37,784 bases of DNA. It comes from Crocinitomix sp. (GTDB lineage: Bacteria > Bacteroidota > Bacteroidia > Flavobacteriales_D > Crocinitomicaceae). Shown here in pieces: positions 17,146 to 25,073 of this stretch. The notes beneath the pieces were generated by a model. It did no database searches, was not told the origin of the DNA, and saw only the letters and a program-made list of their open reading frames with translations. The DNA lies in assembly GCA_030836155.1 (NCBI GenBank), contig JAURQI010000143.1, positions 1 through 37,784 of the forward strand, in the 5' to 3' direction. The position numbers and the translations under genes are program-made. How positions within the stretch are numbered: position 1 is the first letter of the stretch; each line of letters starts with the position of its first letter.

Positions 17146-17820
17146 ATGTCAGATATAGAAGCACTGGAGTATAATACTGCCCGTCCGAAAATGCTCATTC
17201 CCGAGTATGGACGTAATGTGCAAAAAATGGTAGATCACGCCGTTTCATTAAGTGATCGCGATGAACGCAATAAGGTAGCGCAGGCCATAATAAAGGTCAT
17301 GGGAGAGTTAAAACCTGAATTGCGGGATGCAGAAGAGTACAAACCAAAATTATGGACACATCTTTTTATCATGTCTAATTTTGAATTGGACGTGGACTCT
17401 CCCTATCCCTTGCCGATTAAGGAAGTGCTTGATGAAAAACCTCAACGTGTTGCTTATCCACAGTCACCGATCAAGATTGGACACTATGGTAAGAACGTGG
17501 AAAAGTTGATTGAAAAGGCGTGTGAAATGGAGGATAAAGATGAGCGCGACGCTTTGATTAAAACGATCGCAACCATCATGAAGCAGTTCTATATTGTATT
17601 TAATTCTAATTCGATTGAGGATGAAATGATTGGAGATCATTTGCGAAAATTATCCAATGATCGAATCATATTAGAAGATCTTACTTTCCTTCCTTCCACT
17701 TCATCGATTATTAAATTGTATGGACTAAAAAGTAATACAAACAATAATAATGTGAGTAAAAAGCATAAGAGTAAAAAACGGAAGAATAACAATAATAACA
17801 ACAATCGTAAAAGACATTAA
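17146..17820 (+). CDS. DUF4290 family protein
   Basis: The 224-residue protein matches the Bacteroidota-specific DUF4290 family: EYNTARPKMLIPEYGRNVQKMVDHA near the start, RDERNKVAQAIIKVMGELKP, and a second similar segment (IKIGHYGKNVEKLIEKACEMEDKDERDALI), suggesting an internal duplication of roughly 110 residues. No signal peptide or membrane segment is present. The last 25 residues are a Lys/Asn-rich tail with seven Asn in a row ending RKRH, probably disordered and basic. Function is unknown. It ends 5 bp before murA and is surely cotranscribed; I recall this pairing as common in Bacteroidota, which hints at a link to cell-wall synthesis or division. Confidence 0.88.
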   Translation: MSDIEALEYNTARPKMLIPEYGRNVQKMVDHAVSLSDRDERNKVAQAIIKVMGELKPELRDAEEYKPKLWTHLFIMSNFELDVDSPYPLPIKEVLDEKPQRVAYPQSPIKIGHYGKNVEKLIEKACEMEDKDERDALIKTIATIMKQFYIVFNSNSIEDEMIGDHLRKLSNDRIILEDLTFLPSTSSIIKLYGLKSNTNNNNVSKKHKSKKRKNNNNNNNRKRH

Positions 17821-17825
17821 ACAAT

Positions 17826-19130
17826 ATGGGGGCATTTGAAATTCACGGTGGTAAACCGCTAAAAGGAGAACTCGTACCACAAGGAGCAAAAAACGAAGCA
17901 CTTCAAGTGCTCTGTGCTGTTTTAATGACAAAAGGCAAGGTGACCATCAGTAATATTCCTGATATCATTGATGTCAACAAATTAATTAATCTACTTCAGG
18001 CCATGGGTGTGAAAGTGGAGAAGGTAGAGAAGGGAACCTATAATTTCAAAGCTGCCGATATCGATTTGGAATACCTGAAAACAGATGACTTTACGAAACG
18101 TGCCTCAGGATTAAGAGGTTCTATAATGATTATCGGACCACTTTTAGCACGATTTGGAAAGGCATACATGCCGAAACCAGGCGGTGATAAAATTGGCAGA
18201 AGAAGATTAGATACACACTTTGAGGGTTTTACCCATTTAGGAGCAAAATTTAAGTTTGACGCAAAGACTTATTTTTATACGGTTGAGGCTAAAAAACTAA
18301 CAGGAACTTATATCCATATGGATGAAGCTTCCGTCACTGGTACTGCAAATATTGTTATGGCTGCTGTTTTAGCCAAAGGTGAAACGACTATTTATAATGC
18401 GGCTTGTGAGCCCTATTTGCAACAGCTTTGTAAAATGCTAAACAGCATGGGAGCAAAGATTTCAGGAATTAGCTCCAACATGCTCAAAATTAAAGGAGTC
18501 AAAGAATTAAAAGGATGTTATCATCGTATCCTTCCTGATATGATTGAGATTGGATCTTTTATTGGGCTAGCAGCTATGACACAGTCGGAAATCACCATTA
18601 AAGACGTGAGCTATCCAGATCTTGGTATCATTCCATCTGTTTTCCGAAAATTAGGGATCCAAATGGAGTTAAGAGGAGATGATTTGTTTATACCTGCCCA
18701 AAAATCTTACGAAATTGACACATTTATAGATGGATCAATTCTAACGGTTTCTGATGCGCCTTGGCCAGGCTTTACACCAGATTTATTGAGTATTGTATTG
18801 GTAACAGCAACCCAAGCTAAGGGCTCTGTTTTAGTCCATCAAAAAATGTTTGAATCGCGTTTATTCTTTACGGATAAGCTAATAGATATGGGTGCCCAGA
18901 TTATTCTATGCGACCCACACCGAGCAGCGGTAATCGGATTAAATCATGAAAATCGCCTAAGAGGTATCAGCATGACATCGCCAGATATTCGTGCCGGTGT
19001 TTCCTTATTAATTGCTGCACTATCGGCAGAAGGAAAAAGTACGATTCACAATATTGAACAAATTGATCGCGGGTACGAGAATATTGATGTTCGATTGAAT
19101 AATCTTGGAGCAGACATTCGTCGAGTTTAA
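17826..19130 (+). CDS. murA: UDP-N-acetylglucosamine 1-carboxyvinyltransferase with Asp in place of catalytic Cys
   Basis: MurA transfers enolpyruvate from PEP to UDP-GlcNAc, the first committed step of peptidoglycan synthesis. The 434-residue protein has normal length and the two-domain EPT fold: the N-terminal loop QGAKNEALQVL with the conserved lysine, GLRGSIMIIGPLLARFG, MDEASVTGTANIVMAA, and the catalytic aspartate in DAPWPGFTPDL. The loop that holds Cys115 in E. coli reads PKPGGDKIGRRRLD here, with Asp at residue 121. Asp enzymes are active but not alkylated by fosfomycin, as known for Mycobacterium and Chlamydia. The gene is coupled to DUF4290 and appears to be the last of its transcript. 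Confidence 0.95.
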   Translation: MGAFEIHGGKPLKGELVPQGAKNEALQVLCAVLMTKGKVTISNIPDIIDVNKLINLLQAMGVKVEKVEKGTYNFKAADIDLEYLKTDDFTKRASGLRGSIMIIGPLLARFGKAYMPKPGGDKIGRRRLDTHFEGFTHLGAKFKFDAKTYFYTVEAKKLTGTYIHMDEASVTGTANIVMAAVLAKGETTIYNAACEPYLQQLCKMLNSMGAKISGISSNMLKIKGVKELKGCYHRILPDMIEIGSFIGLAAMTQSEITIKDVSYPDLGIIPSVFRKLGIQMELRGDDLFIPAQKSYEIDTFIDGSILTVSDAPWPGFTPDLLSIVLVTATQAKGSVLVHQKMFESRLFFTDKLIDMGAQIILCDPHRAAVIGLNHENRLRGISMTSPDIRAGVSLLIAALSAEGKSTIHNIEQIDRGYENIDVRLNNLGADIRRV

Positions 19131-19144
19131 ACAACTTGTTAGAC

Positions 19145-19543
19145 TTATCGCAAAAGCAATAGTCCTCCCTTTAGAATGACATTCTGCATTTGATACTTGT
19201 AATTCAATTTCCAAGAATAAACTTGGGTCTCACAAGGTTTTGATTCCGGATCATTTCCATCCCAACTGAATTTTGGATCTTGCGAAAAATAAACGCGGTC
19301 TCCATTAGGGTGATAAACCTATATTGCAAATGTTTCTGGAGGACATGGAAAATCAATCGAAAATCGATTCAGTGTATCTGCCTCTGGTGAGAACTCCTTT
19401 GGAATATTCAATTTCTCCAGACAATCCGGATCGTCATCTATAGAATGATCTCGGTTAATTGTCAATGATGATAATAATACAAATACACCAATAAAGGCAG
19501 TCAGCAATATTATTTTTCTAGGGTTTACGGTTAGGTTTGTCAT
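19145..19543 (-). pseudogene. Small membrane-anchored CHU_C (gliding C-terminal domain) protein, interrupted by one in-frame TAG
   Basis: From the ATG at 19543 the frame reads a short hydrophobic segment (IILLTAFIGVFVLLSSL) and then the start of a gliding-motility-associated C-terminal domain (IPKEFSPEADTLNRFSI, PPETFAI), where a TAG stops it at 19321-19319. The same frame stays open for another 57 codons and gives the rest of the domain (VYHPNGDRVYFSQDP, FSWDGND, VYSWKLNYKYQ, KGGLLLLR) to a TAA at 19147-19145. TAG replaces a position usually Gln or Arg in this family, so a single base change (CAG to TAG) explains it. A longer start at 19594 would overlap the preceding kinase gene by 26 bp. 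Alternatives are a sequence error or stop readthrough. Confidence 0.72.
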
Positions 19544-19568
19544 TGGATTTTTTGCTTCGAGAAACAAT

Positions 19569-20429
19569 TTAATAAAATTCATCAATAATTTCATCTATTC
19601 TAGACCAATATCCTCGACCAAATAGACAAAGGTGTACTAATAGGGGATAAACTTGATTATAGGGAATTCTTTTTTGCCATCCCGATTCTAATGGATATAA
19701 GTTTTGATAGGATTCAAAAATATCCGGATCAAAACCGCCGAATAAATGCATCATACCGATATCCATTTCACGATGACCGAAATAAACAGCAGGATCGATT
19801 AAAGCCGGTTGACCGTTTGACAAAATCATGTAGTTCCCAGACCATAAATCCCCGTGAATAAGAGATGCTTTTTCTTTTGGCCATAGTTGATCGACATAAG
19901 CAAAAAATGATTCCGCCTGTTTTCTTTCTGTCGTATCTATAAGGCGTTGATCAAAAGCCCTTTTGATGAGTGGAATCAAACGTTCTGAAATAAAAAAATC
20001 AGTCCAAGTTGGATGTGACTGATTCGACTGGGGTAAACTTCCGATGTAATTATCATTTACTCCACCAAAATTCTCTTTTTGATTCTGGTGCAATATTGCC
20101 AACTGGCTACCAAAGACTTCGGAAAAGTCATCATTTGGAATTCCAGTGGCAAGATACTCTAACTCCAAAATTTGATATGTATCCAGCTGTACAACAGAAC
20201 GCACTTTTGGTATACGGAAACTTCCGGACTGCTTTAATAATTCAAGACCTTCAGCTTCCGCTTCAAACATCTTAGGAAACTCATCAGCATCATTGATTTT
20301 TAAAACCACCTTTTCATTGGTGTTCAATTCAATACAATAAACATCATTGATATCACCACCCGCCAGTAGTTGGCATTGCTGTGGTCTGATTTGATAATGG
20401 GATGAGATGGAATTCGGAATCGAGGTCAT
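19569..20429 (-). CDS. Fructosamine kinase-family protein
   Basis: The 286-residue cytoplasmic protein belongs to the fructosamine-3-kinase / aminoglycoside phosphotransferase-like fold, which phosphorylates sugar amines on glycated proteins and so allows deglycation. Motifs: LLAGGDINDVYCIEL (glycine loop), VVLKIND (ATP-binding lysine), NFGGVNDNYIGSLPQSN, the catalytic HGDLWSGN, and the metal aspartate in ALIDPAVYFGHREMDIGMM. Length is normal for bacterial members. It starts 1 bp after the pth stop, so it is in the same transcript. The actual substrate is not shown by the sequence. Confidence 0.9.
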   Translation of the reverse strand: MTSIPNSISSHYQIRPQQCQLLAGGDINDVYCIELNTNEKVVLKINDADEFPKMFEAEAEGLELLKQSGSFRIPKVRSVVQLDTYQILELEYLATGIPNDDFSEVFGSQLAILHQNQKENFGGVNDNYIGSLPQSNQSHPTWTDFFISERLIPLIKRAFDQRLIDTTERKQAESFFAYVDQLWPKEKASLIHGDLWSGNYMILSNGQPALIDPAVYFGHREMDIGMMHLFGGFDPDIFESYQNLYPLESGWQKRIPYNQVYPLLVHLCLFGRGYWSRIDEIIDEFY

Positions 20430-20430
20430 T

Positions 20431-20997
20431 CTATTTGTTATTCCACATACTCATCGTACGATCGATTCCAACCGTCACAAAACTCTTAATAAATTCATGA
20501 GAAATTTTAATACGATCTGCTAAAGTCTCTTTTTCCAATGGAGACCATTTTCCAAGCACATAATCTACTTGCCGCCCTTTTGCAAAGTCATCTCCCACAC
20601 CAAACCTTAACCTCGGAAATTTAGTGGTGTTGAGCACCGCAATAATATCTTTTAAACCATTATGTCCACCGTCACTTCCTTTTCCCTTCATGCGGAGTTT
20701 GCCAAACGGTAAAGCGAGATCATCTGTTATAACTAAGACTCTTTCCGTTGGAATTTTTTCTTGTTGCATCCAATAGTTTAGGGCTTTTCCGCTGAGATTC
20801 ATAAAGGTAGATGGCTTCAAGAGAATCAGCGTTCTTCCTTTGAATTTATAGGTAGCTACTTCACCTAAACGATCAACTGAAAATGAACACTTTTCATCTT
20901 CTTTGGCTAAATGATCCAATACTTTAAACCCAATATTATGACGGGTTTCTGCATATTTTTCTCCGGGATTTCCAAGACCAACGATCAAATACTTCAT
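20431..20997 (-). CDS. pth: Peptidyl-tRNA hydrolase
   Basis: Pth releases tRNA from peptidyl-tRNA that has dropped off the ribosome. The 188-residue protein has all active-site residues: Asn10 in VGLGNPG, catalytic His20 in TRHNIGF, Asn in STFMNLSG, Asp in VITDDLALPFGK, and the GSDGGHNGLKDI loop. Length is typical. It follows rplY, a common arrangement (rplY-pth), with 98 bp between them that include an intrinsic terminator, so it is expressed by readthrough or from its own weak promoter. Confidence 0.96.
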   Translation of the reverse strand: MKYLIVGLGNPGEKYAETRHNIGFKVLDHLAKEDEKCSFSVDRLGEVATYKFKGRTLILLKPSTFMNLSGKALNYWMQQEKIPTERVLVITDDLALPFGKLRMKGKGSDGGHNGLKDIIAVLNTTKFPRLRFGVGDDFAKGRQVDYVLGKWSPLEKETLADRIKISHEFIKSFVTVGIDRTMSMWNNK

Positions 20998-21036
20998 GCT
21001 GTCTGAATTTTTTTATTGAAAAGTCTAAATGAATAT

Positions 21037-21075
21037 AAAAAGAAAAGGTCGCCCAGCGATACCGGACAACCTTTT
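21037..21075 (-). terminator. Terminator or attenuator between rplY and pth
   Basis: On the minus strand AAAAGGTTGTCC (21075-21064) pairs with GGGCGACCTTTT (21054-21043) over 12 bp with two T.G wobbles and a 9-nt loop, followed by C and five T. The wobbles pair only in minus-strand RNA. It would reduce expression of pth and the genes after it relative to rplY. Confidence 0.8.
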
Positions 21076-21095
21076 TATAGATTCTAAGAATATGT

Positions 21096-21719
21096 TTATC
21101 CTTCTTCGCCTTCCGCAGCAGCTTCTGCTCCTTCTTCACCTGCTTCTTCTTCGTCGTCGTCGTCAGCATTAACAGCACCACGTGCCATTTTAACTGAACA
21201 AACTACTGCGCTTGGTGCATTCAACAATTCGATGCCATCAACAGAGATGTCACGCACACGAACAGCCATACCAATTTTTAATGCGTTAATATCCACTTCG
21301 ATAGTATCAGGCATATCTTTTGGATAACCAACAACTTTAAGTTTTCTATAAATTTGCTGAAGTTTACCTCCGTTCAATACACCTGGTGCACGACCAACAA
21401 GATTAACTGGGATATTCATTTTTACTTTTTTATCGTCTGCTAACTCAATAAAATCAACATGCACGATACGATCCGTTACTGGATGATACTGGATATCTTG
21501 AATGATAGACTTAACAGCTTTCCCTTCAATGTCTAAATTGATCATGTACACGTTCGGCGTATAAATCAATTTTTCCATATCAACGTGTTTTACGCTAAAG
21601 TGATGTTGTTCACCACTACCGTAAATTACACATGGTACTCTGCCTTCTTTTCTGACAGCTTTCGCATCCTTTTTCCCTACGTGCGTTCTAAGCGCACCGC
21701 TCAATGATACTTCTTTCAT
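21096..21719 (-). CDS. rplY: 50S ribosomal protein L25, CTC form
   Basis: L25 binds 5S rRNA in the large subunit. This 207-residue protein is the long CTC form: an N-terminal 5S-binding domain (GKKDAKAVRKEGRVPCVIYG, VDMEKLIYTPNVYMINLDIEG, DRIVHVDFIELADDKKV) and a C-terminal TL5-like beta domain (PVNLVGRAPGVLNGGKLQQ, DTIEVDINALKIG). It ends in a very acidic Glu/Asp/Ala tail of about 25 residues. It lies 53 bp downstream of prs without a clear terminator, so it is probably cotranscribed with it. A small hairpin (CACGG/CCGTG, 21737-21756) sits in this gap and may be a leader element. Confidence 0.95.
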   Translation of the reverse strand: MKEVSLSGALRTHVGKKDAKAVRKEGRVPCVIYGSGEQHHFSVKHVDMEKLIYTPNVYMINLDIEGKAVKSIIQDIQYHPVTDRIVHVDFIELADDKKVKMNIPVNLVGRAPGVLNGGKLQQIYRKLKVVGYPKDMPDTIEVDINALKIGMAVRVRDISVDGIELLNAPSAVVCSVKMARGAVNADDDDEEEAGEEGAEAAAEGEEG

Positions 21720-21772
21720 TATGTATTTGTTTTAAACACGGTGTTAATTTTCCGTGCGGTTTATTTACTTAT

Positions 21773-22699
21773 TTAAAATAATCGGCTAATCGACTCTTGA
21801 TTAACCAAGCTTTGCATGACATTCGCATACAATTCTGCCACTGATAAAACTTTAATTTTATCAGACTCTTTTTTCAGCGGTATAGAGTCTGTTACCACGA
21901 GCTCCAACAATGAAGAGTTTTCAATTCGATCATATGCTGGTCCCGATAGCACAGCGTGTGTACATAAAGCACGAACAGAAGTTGCTCCGTTCTCCAAAAA
22001 CAAATCAGCTGCCTTGGTTAATGTCCCTGCGGTATCAACCATATCGTCAACCAAAATCACATCCTTTCCTTTAACATCTCCAATCACCGTCATTTCAGCA
22101 ACCTCATTGGCTACTTTACGTTGCTTATGGCACATGGCTAAACCTAGGTCTAGTTTTTTAGAATAAGAATTAGCACGTTTTGCTCCTCCAGCGTCTGGTG
22201 CAGCCATGATTAAATTCCCGTTATTGATACTTCCAATGTACGGCAAGAAAATCGTAGAAGCATATAAATGATCGACAGGAATTTCAAAGAAACCTTGAAT
22301 CTGATCTGCATGTAAATCCATTGTCATGATACGATCAGCGCCTGCTTTCTCTAACATCATGGCAACCATTTTTGAACCTATTGCCACACGTGGCTTGTCT
22401 TTTCGATCCTGGCGAGCAAAACCGAAATAAGGGATAACGGCAACAACTGATTTAGCAGAAGCACGCTTCGCGGCATCAATCATTAACATTAATTCAAAAA
22501 GATTTTCAGTAGGAGGCATCGTTGATTGAATCAAGAAAACATCTTGACCACGAACGGTTTCTTCAAGAGAAGGTTGGAATTCACCATCACTGAATTCAGT
22601 AACAATGACATTTCCAAGATCAACACCATAACAACCAGCAATTTTTTCTGCGAGTGTACGTGTAGCTCTTCCTGAGAATATTTTCATTCCTTCTGACAT
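21773..22699 (-). CDS. prs: Ribose-phosphate pyrophosphokinase
   Basis: Prs makes PRPP from ribose 5-phosphate and ATP for nucleotide, histidine and tryptophan synthesis. I start it at 22699 (MSEGMKIFSGRATRTLAEKI), giving 308 residues, near the family norm; the frame from 22735 adds 12 residues not seen in the family. Conserved parts: SDGEFQPSLEETVRGQDVFL, PYFGFARQDRKDKPRVAI, MDLHADQIQGFFEIPVDHL (divalent-metal loop), and the PRPP-binding loop VDDMVDTAGTLTKAADL. All look functional. It heads the prs-rplY-pth group. Confidence 0.96.
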   Translation of the reverse strand: MSEGMKIFSGRATRTLAEKIAGCYGVDLGNVIVTEFSDGEFQPSLEETVRGQDVFLIQSTMPPTENLFELMLMIDAAKRASAKSVVAVIPYFGFARQDRKDKPRVAIGSKMVAMMLEKAGADRIMTMDLHADQIQGFFEIPVDHLYASTIFLPYIGSINNGNLIMAAPDAGGAKRANSYSKKLDLGLAMCHKQRKVANEVAEMTVIGDVKGKDVILVDDMVDTAGTLTKAADLFLENGATSVRALCTHAVLSGPAYDRIENSSLLELVVTDSIPLKKESDKIKVLSVAELYANVMQSLVNQESISRLF

Positions 22700-22720
22700 G
22701 GTTCTCCGTTTTTGGAAGCG

Positions 22721-22728
22721 CAAATTTA
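22721..22728 (-). promoter_or_regulatory. Possible -7 box for prs
   Basis: TAAATTTG on the minus strand matches TAnnTTTG and lies 21 bp before the chosen prs ATG. No good -33 match is seen. It sits inside the longer frame, which supports the shorter start. Confidence 0.35.
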
Positions 22729-22947
22729 ACCACAAATGTTGAATTTCAGTACGTTTTATTAAAGATTTTATCCGCGCCAGGCAAGTAGTAGAGCTAATCA
22801 GGGTTGAAAAAGGTATTCAACTTGATCGATGAACGACACAATTTCTCCATCATATCGTCCATATTGAGCAAGAAATATCGGCCAATCAACTTATAAAATT
22901 CTTATCTTTAGCGGTTGGCATAAGAACTATAAAATAAGACGAGCAGC

Positions 22948-24237
22948 ATGAAATACGATAGAATAGATCGCAACTTATTCATTAAAAATAGAGCAAAATT
23001 TACGGCAGCGATGGAGCACCGTTCCATCGCTTTTTTTAACTCAAATGATATTTATCCCATCAGTGCAGATAGCACGATGCCTTTCCAACAACATAGAGAT
23101 ATCTTTTATTTGTCTGGCGTTGATCAAGAAGAAAGTATTTTGGTTTTATTCCCAGACGCTTTTAATGAGGAGCACCGCGAAATGTTATTCCTTCGAGAAA
23201 CCAACGAACATATTGCTGTTTGGGAAGGTGAAAAACTGACCAAAGAAGCTGCTTTCGAAACTTCGGGAATTAAAAATGTTTATTGGCTAGATCAGTTTGA
23301 AAGCACGATGAAGGTCGTTATGGCTCAAGCTCAAAATATATACTTCAACACCAATGAGCATACACGCGCAAACACAGAGGTGCAAACACGTGAAGATCGT
23401 TTTATTAAGAAAATTACCAAGAAATATCCTGCTCATGGTGTTCGAAAAAGCGCTACGATTTTACATCGTATTCGTTCGGTAAAAGAGCAAGAAGAAATTG
23501 ATTTGATGCAAACAGCTTGTGACATCACTAAAAAAGGCGTTCAGCGCGTACTTGATTTTTTGAAACCCGGTGTGATGGAGTACGAAATAGAGGCTGAGAT
23601 CATGCATGAATTTTTGAGAAGTCGTTCAAAAGGATTTGCGTATACGCCAATCATAGCTTCAGGTAAAAACGCTTGTGTCCTTCATTATATTGAAAACAAT
23701 GCGAAATGTGAGGATGGAGATGTGATTTTGATGGATTTTGGAGCAGAATATGCAAATTATGCTTCTGATCTAACGCGTTGTTTTCCTGTTAATGGGAAAT
23801 TTACAGACCGTCAAAAAGCTGTTTATAATGCTGTTTTGAATGTAAAAAAAGAATCAGAAAAATTATTGGTTCCAGGAACGTTTCTTGCAGATTATCACAA
23901 AGAGGTAGGTAAATTAATGGAGTCTGAACTATTAGGTTTAGGTTTAATTGATCAAACTGATATCAAAAATCAGGATCCGAATTGGCCGGCATTCAAGAAG
24001 TATTTTATGCACGGAACGTCTCATTTTATCGGTTTAGACACGCATGATGTAGGTTTGTGGACAGAGCCTTTGAGAGCGGGAATGGTTTTTACATGCGAAC
24101 CTGGTATCTACATTCCTGAAGAGAATTTAGGAATCCGTTTAGAGGATGATTTGGTCGTACAATCCAATGGAAGTCCTAAAAACTTAATGGGTAGCATTCC
24201 GATTGAAGCTGATGAGATTGAAGATTTGATGCATTAA
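22948..24237 (+). CDS. pepP: Xaa-Pro aminopeptidase (M24B)
   Basis: The enzyme removes an N-terminal residue that precedes proline, using two divalent metal ions in a pita-bread fold. The 429-residue protein has an N-terminal creatinase-like domain (FQQHRDIFYLSGVDQEESIL) and a catalytic domain with all expected ligands: Asp in MDFGAEY and in ASDLTRCFP, His in MHGTSHFIGLDTHDVG, Glu in FTCEPGIYIPEENLG, and Glu in GIRLEDDLVV. No signal peptide is present, so it is cytoplasmic. It is followed 9 bp later by an alpha/beta hydrolase gene. Confidence 0.93.
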   Translation: MKYDRIDRNLFIKNRAKFTAAMEHRSIAFFNSNDIYPISADSTMPFQQHRDIFYLSGVDQEESILVLFPDAFNEEHREMLFLRETNEHIAVWEGEKLTKEAAFETSGIKNVYWLDQFESTMKVVMAQAQNIYFNTNEHTRANTEVQTREDRFIKKITKKYPAHGVRKSATILHRIRSVKEQEEIDLMQTACDITKKGVQRVLDFLKPGVMEYEIEAEIMHEFLRSRSKGFAYTPIIASGKNACVLHYIENNAKCEDGDVILMDFGAEYANYASDLTRCFPVNGKFTDRQKAVYNAVLNVKKESEKLLVPGTFLADYHKEVGKLMESELLGLGLIDQTDIKNQDPNWPAFKKYFMHGTSHFIGLDTHDVGLWTEPLRAGMVFTCEPGIYIPEENLGIRLEDDLVVQSNGSPKNLMGSIPIEADEIEDLMH

Positions 24238-24246
24238 TCACCAAGT

Positions 24247-25023
24247 GTGAAATCAATTCAATACGAGGGTCAAGACCTTTTTTATAAAATAGAAGGGCAA
24301 GGTGTACCAGTTGTGCTGCTCCACGGGTTTTTGGAAAATCATAGTATGTGGAAAGGTATTACTCCCGTTTTAATAAAGATGGGTTGTCAAGTTGTATCAA
24401 TCGATTTGCCTTGTCATGGCAATAGTCGCTTTTTTGGTGAAGAATGCAGCATGATATATATGGCAAAAGGTGTGGCTGCTATTTTCAATCAAGAAAACAT
24501 TCAAAACCCCCATCTATTTGGACATTCGATGGGTGGCTATGTCGGTTTGGAATTGCTTAAAATGAGACCCATTCAACTGACTTTAGTCCATTCTAATTTT
24601 TGGGAAGATACACCAACGAAAAAAAAAGATCGAAACCGGGTAATAGAAATCGTTGAAAACAATAAAAATCGATTTATACGTGAGGCTATCCCCAACCTAT
24701 TTGCACCTGAAAACAGGGATAAGAACCAGTCACAAATCACTACTCTTATTGAAAAGGCTTGTCAAATCCCGGCTTATGAAATACAAGCAAGCACAGCGGG
24801 AATGCGCGATCGAAATGACAATTCGATGCTTTTAGAAACGAATCCAATTGCCATTATTCACGGTGAAAATGACCCAATCATCCCAACAGAAAAACTAGTC
24901 GCAGCCCTGAATGAAGTTTCCAATCCATCTCCTTATTTTCTAATTAAAGATTGCGGTCATATGAGCATTTGGGAGGCTTCGGAAACACTAATTAAATCAA
25001 TGAATAAACTCATTTTTCCATAA
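24247..25023 (+). CDS. Alpha/beta-fold hydrolase
   Basis: The 258-residue protein starts at GTG, 9 bp after pepP. It has the classic fold: oxyanion region VVLLHGFLENHSMW, nucleophile Ser in FGHSMGGYVGLEL, the acid in IIHGENDPIIPTEKL, and the catalytic His in DCGHMSIWEAS. The triad is complete, so it should be active. The substrate is unknown; the family includes esterases, thioesterases such as MenH-like enzymes, and peptidases. No signal peptide. It is probably cotranscribed with pepP. Confidence 0.88.
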   Translation: MKSIQYEGQDLFYKIEGQGVPVVLLHGFLENHSMWKGITPVLIKMGCQVVSIDLPCHGNSRFFGEECSMIYMAKGVAAIFNQENIQNPHLFGHSMGGYVGLELLKMRPIQLTLVHSNFWEDTPTKKKDRNRVIEIVENNKNRFIREAIPNLFAPENRDKNQSQITTLIEKACQIPAYEIQASTAGMRDRNDNSMLLETNPIAIIHGENDPIIPTEKLVAALNEVSNPSPYFLIKDCGHMSIWEASETLIKSMNKLIFP

Positions 25024-25030
25024 ATTAAAA

Positions 25031-25038
25031 TAATTTTG
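25031..25038 (+). promoter_or_regulatory. Possible -7 box for the SprE/PorW gene
   Basis: TAATTTTG matches TAnnTTTG 35 bp before the ATG at 25074. The -33 region is a T-run without an exact TTTG. Confidence 0.35.
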
Positions 25039-25073
25039 TCCTTTTAGAGTTATAGATTACCGGAAACCAATCC

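Noticed and set aside
17725-17820. Asn-codon-rich simple sequence at the end of the DUF4290 gene considered as a separate repeat or frameshift site
   Set aside because: The frame stays open and ends properly 5 bp before murA; it reads as a normal low-complexity tail.
22700-22735. 12-residue upstream extension of prs
   Set aside because: Not typical of the family, and the likely -7 box of the promoter falls within it.
22736-22947. Gap between prs and pepP checked for tRNA or small RNA
   Set aside because: No cloverleaf, CCA end or terminator-like hairpin was found.
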